Source: an uncultured Pseudomonadota bacterium
GTDB taxonomy: Bacteria; Pseudomonadota; Gammaproteobacteria; Burkholderiales; Burkholderiaceae_C
Direction: 5' to 3'
Length of the DNA: 8,053 bases
NCBI GenBank assembly: GCA_900320815.1
Contig: ONTY01000042.1
Location: 1-8,053 of the forward strand
This document shows positions 5,278-8,053 of the stretch, in pieces. Below the pieces are notes generated by a model that was not told the DNA's origin, made no database searches, and was given only the letters and a program-made list of their open reading frames with translations. Position numbers and translations under genes: made by a program. The stretch's first letter is position 1. Each line of letters starts with the position of its first letter.

Positions 5278-6499
5278 GTTCACCTGGCGCGCCGCTGCCG
5301 CTGACGGACACATGCTGCAAGGCCACAGCGAAGCGGCAACTGCCGACGATGTGCTGCGGCAACTGCGCGAGCGGGGGCTGACGCCCATTCGCGTTGACCA
5401 GGCGGCGGGCAGTGGCAGCGGCGCCGCAGGCGTGCTGCGCCGCAGCCGCCGCACCTCCAGCGCGCCCGTGAAAGCGGCCGACGTGCTGGCGTTCAGCAAC
5501 GAGTTGGCCATCATGCTGCGCGCCGGGCTGGCGCTGGACAGCGCGCTCAACGTCCTCATTGAAATGAGCGCCAAGCCCAGCGTGCGCACACTGCTGGAAG
5601 GCATCCTGAGCGACGTGAAAGGCGGCGCCCCCTTTAGCCGCGCACTGGATGCGCGCCGCAAGTACTTTGGCGACTTCTACATCAACATGGTGCGCTCGGG
5701 CGAAGTAGGCGGGCAGATGCCACAGGTGCTCGAGCGCCTGGTGGCGCACCTGCAGCGGCTGCGCTCCTTGCGCGAGAGCGTCAAGAGTGCGCTGGCGTAT
5801 CCCAGCGTGCTGCTGGCCGTCGCGCTCATCTCGCTGATTGGCATGCTGGGCTTTGTGGTGCCGCAATTCGAGCAGCTGTTTCAGGACATGGGGCAGGCGC
5901 TGCCACTGCCCACACGTGCCGTCATGGCCATGAGCCACGCTCTGCGCCACTACGGCTGGCTGTGGGGCATCCTGGCAGCGGTGCTGGGCTGGGCGCTGTG
6001 GCGCTGGCTTGCCTCGCCTGGCGGGCAAGCGTGGCGGCAGCGCGTGGCGCTGCGCCTGCCCATCCTTGGACGGCTCATCTACAACTATGAAATCACGCTG
6101 TTTGCGCGCTCACTGGGCACGCTGCTCATCGGCGGTGTGCCGCTGCTCACGGCCCTGGAGATTGCCTGCGGCACCGTGGGCAACGCCAACCTGCGCGCGC
6201 CGCTGGAAAAAATGGCACCCCTGGTCAAGGGCGGCGGACGCATCACGGCAGCAATGAACGCCAGCGGCATTTTTGAGCCGCTGGCCATCAACCTGGCGCG
6301 CGTGGGCGAGGAAACCGGGCGCATCGGCCCCATGATGCTGGAACTCGCCCAGGTGCTCGACGGCGAGGTAGAAACCGGCATCCGCCGTGCGCTCACCATG
6401 CTCGAGCCCCTGCTCATCATCACGCTCGGGCTGCTGATTGCCGGCATCATCGTCTCCATCCTGATGGGCATCCTGTCCATCAACTCCCTGGCTGGCTGA
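5270..6499 (+). CDS. gspF: Type II secretion inner-membrane platform protein GspF
   Basis: GspF is the polytopic platform protein that couples GspE to the pseudopilus. The 409 residues match the family length. The order is a short cytoplasmic N-terminal region (MPEFTWRAAAADG), a first T2SSF domain (about 70-195), a membrane segment at 179-197, a second at about 230-247, a second T2SSF domain (about 270-395) and a last membrane segment near 380-402. Characteristic stretches are SGEVGGQMPQVLERL in the first repeat and the matching VGEETGRIGPMMLELA in the second. The ATG lies within the end of gspE, with AGGA 8 bases upstream, suggesting translational coupling. Confidence 0.95.
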   Translation: MPEFTWRAAAADGHMLQGHSEAATADDVLRQLRERGLTPIRVDQAAGSGSGAAGVLRRSRRTSSAPVKAADVLAFSNELAIMLRAGLALDSALNVLIEMSAKPSVRTLLEGILSDVKGGAPFSRALDARRKYFGDFYINMVRSGEVGGQMPQVLERLVAHLQRLRSLRESVKSALAYPSVLLAVALISLIGMLGFVVPQFEQLFQDMGQALPLPTRAVMAMSHALRHYGWLWGILAAVLGWALWRWLASPGGQAWRQRVALRLPILGRLIYNYEITLFARSLGTLLIGGVPLLTALEIACGTVGNANLRAPLEKMAPLVKGGGRITAAMNASGIFEPLAINLARVGEETGRIGPMMLELAQVLDGEVETGIRRALTMLEPLLIITLGLLIAGIIVSILMGILSINSLAG

Positions 6500-6531
6500 C
6501 ACGCCCGCCGCACCCACAAAGGAACACACCT

Positions 6532-6966
6532 ATGCAACGCAACGCCTGCCGCCGCTGCCGCACGCGCGGCTTCACCCTCATTGAACTGCTGGTGGTGCTG
6601 GCCATTTTGGCCATGCTCGCCACCGTCGCCGGCCCAGCGGTGATGAAGCAGTTTGGCGGCGCCAAGAGCAAAACCGCCATCGTGCAAATTGCCAATTTTG
6701 AAAACGCGCTCGACACCTTCCGCCTGGACGTGGGGCGCTACCCCACCAACAACGAAGGGTTGCAGGCACTCATCGCCAACCCCGGCTCGCTGACCGGCTG
6801 GAACGGCCCCTACCTCAAGGGAAGCAGTCTGCCTGCTGACCCCTGGGGCAACCCCTACCACTACGCCAACCCGGGCGCCAGCGGCGGCATGGAAGTGTTC
6901 ACACTCGGCGCCGACAACGCCCCCGGCGGCGACGGCGAAAACGCCGACATCCGCAGCCGCTCCTGA
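6532..6966 (+). CDS. gspG: Major pseudopilin GspG
   Basis: GspG is the main subunit of the periplasmic pseudopilus that pushes substrates through the secretin. The prepilin is 144 residues. The leader ends at Gly13, prepilin peptidase would cut before Phe14, and Glu18 is the conserved +5 glutamate (RGFTLIELLVVLAILAML). The middle has the GspG signature VGRYPTNNEGLQAL. The tail LGADNAPGGDGENADI (125-140) holds the acidic calcium-binding loop typical of GspG, which separates it from GspH, I and J. AAAGGAA lies 8 bases before the start. Confidence 0.96.
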   Translation: MQRNACRRCRTRGFTLIELLVVLAILAMLATVAGPAVMKQFGGAKSKTAIVQIANFENALDTFRLDVGRYPTNNEGLQALIANPGSLTGWNGPYLKGSSLPADPWGNPYHYANPGASGGMEVFTLGADNAPGGDGENADIRSRS

Positions 6967-6981
6967 ACACACGCCCGCGCC

Positions 6982-7449
6982 ATGCCCGCTGCTGCCACTG
7001 CCCGTGGCTTCACCCTCATCGAACTGCTCGTCGTGCTCGCGCTCATGGCGCTGGCTGCCGGCGCGCTGCCGATGGCGTTTGCGCGCCTGCACGAGGGCGC
7101 GCAGTACCGCGCCAGCGTGCGCGCCGCGCTGGACGCGATGCGCGGCGCGCGGCTGCGCGCCATGTCCAGCGGCGCAGAGGTGCGCTTCATCGTGGACCTG
7201 CAAGGGCGGCGCTTTGGTGCCGAAGGCGCCGGCAGCTACACACTGCCCGAACCCCTGGAAATGCACGCCGTGATGGCAGCGCAAGAGCAAGGCACCAACG
7301 GCCAAGAAGCGTTCATGGCCGTGCGCTTTTTGCCGCAAGGCGGCGCCAGCGGCGGCAGTCTGGACATCCTGCGTCCCTCCGGCAACGGCGTGCGCCTGCG
7401 CGTGGACTGGTTCAGCGCCCGCGTGCAGCAGGAGGCGCTGCAACCATGA
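6982..7449 (+). CDS. gspH: Minor pseudopilin GspH
   Basis: GspH is a low-abundance pseudopilin of the type II secretion system. The prepilin is 155 residues. It has the class III signal ARGFTLIELLVVLALMALAAG, with cleavage between Gly9 and Phe10 and Glu14 as the +5 residue, followed by one hydrophobic helix and a globular domain (GspH-type, including SGAEVRFIVDLQGRRFG). It starts 15 bases after gspG with only a weak ribosome-binding site. Its stop overlaps the gspI start as ATGA (7446-7449). The name rests on the signal, length and order; similarity to other pseudopilins is low beyond the helix. Confidence 0.88.
   Translation: MPAAATARGFTLIELLVVLALMALAAGALPMAFARLHEGAQYRASVRAALDAMRGARLRAMSSGAEVRFIVDLQGRRFGAEGAGSYTLPEPLEMHAVMAAQEQGTNGQEAFMAVRFLPQGGASGGSLDILRPSGNGVRLRVDWFSARVQQEALQP
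7430..7435 (+). promoter_or_regulatory. Strong ribosome-binding site for the upstream gspI start
   Basis: A full AGGAGG lies 10 bases before ATG 7446, inside the end of gspH. This is the best ribosome-binding site in the gsp cluster. It supports ATG 7446 as the original and probably current gspI start, despite the very long leader that follows. None of the later in-frame ATGs (7521, 7611, 7740) has a comparable site. Confidence 0.7.
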
Positions 7450-8053
7450 GCGGCAGCAGTGCATGGCAGGCAGCGCTGGGGCGCGCATCGGAATCTTTTC
7501 TGCGCTACATACTCAATCAAATGAAGGAGTGCAGCCGTTGTTATTCTCAGGCAACATGGATATACCCTTCAAAATCACAAAATGCGCAAAAAATACTCCA
7601 ACACAAAATCATGAATTACCCGCAAAACACGCGGGCAAGCACAGCATACCCAGACCAATTACAGGCAACAGAAGATGTTGTCGGGAGTGTGGGGGCAGCC
7701 TCTATACCCCATAGCTTGAATGGCGCTTGCCCGCAAGATATGCCGGCAAAAGCAGCATACTCAAAGAGAAAAAGCGAACAACGTGGCTTTTCGCTGCTCG
7801 AAGTCATCGTCGCCTTTTCCATCATGGCCATGTCGCTGGGGCTGCTGTATCGCATCTCTGGGGGCAGCGCCGGGCAAGTCGCCCAAGTGCAGCAGCAGGG
7901 GCAGGCCATGGCACTTGCCTCTTCCCTGCTGGAACTGCTGCCCGCTGTACCCGAACAAGGCGTGCAGCACAGCGGCACGGGCGGCGGCTTTGCGTGGGAA
8001 GTGGCCACGCGCCCCTGGTCCACGCCACACGAAGGGCAAGGCCGTGCGCCGCG
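7446..8053 (+). CDS. gspI: Minor pseudopilin GspI, 5' part, with a 113-codon N-terminal extension
   Basis: GspI is a pseudopilus-tip pseudopilin. The class III signal is RGFSLLEVIVAFSIMAMSLG, with cleavage expected between Gly114 and Phe115 and the +5 glutamate at Glu119, counting from ATG 7446. The globular domain runs off the right edge. ATG 7446 overlaps the gspH stop and has AGGAGG upstream. From there the frame is open through the whole window, but 113 codons precede the cleavage glycine, where a few to about 20 are normal. Codons from about 7490 to 7770 are A+T-rich, with four ATA isoleucine codons, whereas gspE uses none that I can find. ATG 7740 would give a normal 16-residue leader but has no ribosome-binding site. 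The identity is firm; the start is not. Confidence 0.85.
   Translation, partial: MSGSSAWQAALGRASESFLRYILNQMKECSRCYSQATWIYPSKSQNAQKILQHKIMNYPQNTRASTAYPDQLQATEDVVGSVGAASIPHSLNGACPQDMPAKAAYSKRKSEQRGFSLLEVIVAFSIMAMSLGLLYRISGGSAGQVAQVQQQGQAMALASSLLELLPAVPEQGVQHSGTGGGFAWEVATRPWSTPHEGQGRAP
7534..7566 (+). repeat. Degenerate dyad/ATACC repeat
   Basis: The right half (TCAGGCA, eight bases, ATACC at 7547-7566) fits the unit except for one base of the GCNGGCA box. The left half (GCCGT at 7534-7538) is poor and the spacer is one base too long. In the gspI frame it encodes QATWIYP, comparable to RASTAYP from the next copy, and it is 84 bases from that copy, so both share a frame. Confidence 0.35.
7619..7650 (+). 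repeat. Dyad/ATACC repeat, copy 4 (inside gspI)
   Basis: The unit reads CCCGC, seven bases, GCGGGCA, eight bases, ATACC. This copy has the perfect 5-bp dyad CCCGC/GCGGG. Translated in the gspI frame it covers residues 58-69, YPQNTRASTAYP. Confidence 0.75.
7730..7761 (+). repeat. Dyad/ATACC repeat, copy 5 (inside gspI)
   Basis: The unit reads CCCGC, seven bases, GCCGGCA, eight bases, ATACT. It starts 111 bases (37 codons) after copy 4, so both lie in the same reading frame. It encodes CPQDMPAKAAYS at residues 95-106. It ends eight codons before the prepilin cleavage glycine. Confidence 0.7.

Larger units (their letters stand above)
7490..7770 (+). mobile_element. A+T-rich insertion within the gspI leader
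   Basis: Between GC-rich codons after ATG 7446 and the GC-rich pseudopilin signal lies about 280 bases of different composition (7561-7620 is 19 of 60 G+C). It contains two clear dyad/ATACC repeats and one degenerate copy, and shares words with the patches before hpnE and gspE. It leaves the gspI frame open. The boundaries are estimated from composition; no target duplication or transposase is seen. It may be a miniature non-autonomous element or an accumulation of short repeats. Confidence 0.5.

Noticed and set aside
3631..6030. GCGGGCAAGC, a core word of the repeat, also at 3631-3640 (gspE) and 6021-6030 (gspF)
   Set aside because: At both sites it encodes conserved or ordinary protein sequence and lacks the flanking CCCGC box and the ATACC box. 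It is a word favoured by GC-rich codon use and not a copy of the repeat.
4549..7488. Long minus-strand open frames opposite gspE-gspH (4549-5661, 5225-6028, 6085-7488)
   Set aside because: All lie opposite well-identified type II secretion genes. Their translations are His/Ala/Gln-rich low-complexity text typical of antisense reading in high-GC DNA.
7463..7714. An 83-codon frame overlapping the gspI leader, with an AAGGAG at 7524-7529 and a Cys-rich end
   Set aside because: It lies out of frame with gspI and ends without a recognisable domain. The AAGGAG is followed at proper distance only by a TTG. I consider it less likely than the gspI reading, though it shows how open this patch is.
7619..7761. 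CRISPR-like array of the short repeats in the gspI leader
   Set aside because: There are only two good copies, they differ at many positions, the spacing is irregular and no cas genes are present.

Overview
The window is high-GC proteobacterial DNA, most likely from a betaproteobacterium of the order Burkholderiales (Comamonadaceae-like). The basis is overall gene style: a hopanoid-pathway flavoprotein, a 332-residue general porin of the Porin_4 type with a C-terminal Phe, and a type II secretion operon with strongly GC-rich third codon positions. The genus cannot be fixed from the sequence.

Layout, left to right. At 2-118 is the tail of an unidentified gene. An A+T-richer junction (119-344) follows. 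hpnE (345-1709) encodes the flavoprotein that makes squalene from hydroxysqualene. Its stop codon lies inside a tRNA-Gly(CCC) gene (1689-1762), which ends in a clear intrinsic terminator (1774-1810). The next ~495 bases contain no protein gene, but they hold a well-formed candidate small RNA on the minus strand (about 1962-2068). It has a sigma70-like promoter, three stem-loops, an unpaired CUCCUCC-type anti-Shine-Dalgarno stretch, and a 12-bp terminator hairpin with a GCAA tetraloop followed by eight Us. A porin gene (2306-3304) is transcribed the other way. After another A+T-rich junction come gspE, gspF, gspG, gspH and the 5' part of gspI. These are the ATPase, the inner-membrane platform and the pseudopilins of a type II secretion system, packed as one operon that continues past the window.

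The most unusual content is a short repeat that is present in each of the three A+T-rich patches (upstream of hpnE, upstream of gspE, and at the gspH/gspI junction). Five copies fit CCCGC-N7-GCNGGCA-N8/9-ATACY, with the first copy upstream of hpnE's start deviating in its first box; all lie on the same strand. Each starts with a small dyad and ends in an ATACC box. The patches before hpnE and gspE also align with each other over about 75-110 bases outside the unit.

In the third patch the material lies inside gspI. The gspI start codon overlaps the gspH stop, has an AGGAGG ribosome-binding site, and opens a frame that runs without a stop for 113 codons before the Gly-Phe prepilin-peptidase site. 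A normal GspI leader is only a few to about 20 residues. Within that extension the repeat copies lie in the same frame and encode related peptides. The copy next to hpnE is also in frame with hpnE and gives a similar peptide. This resembles, by analogy only, the in-frame palindromic elements of Rickettsia.
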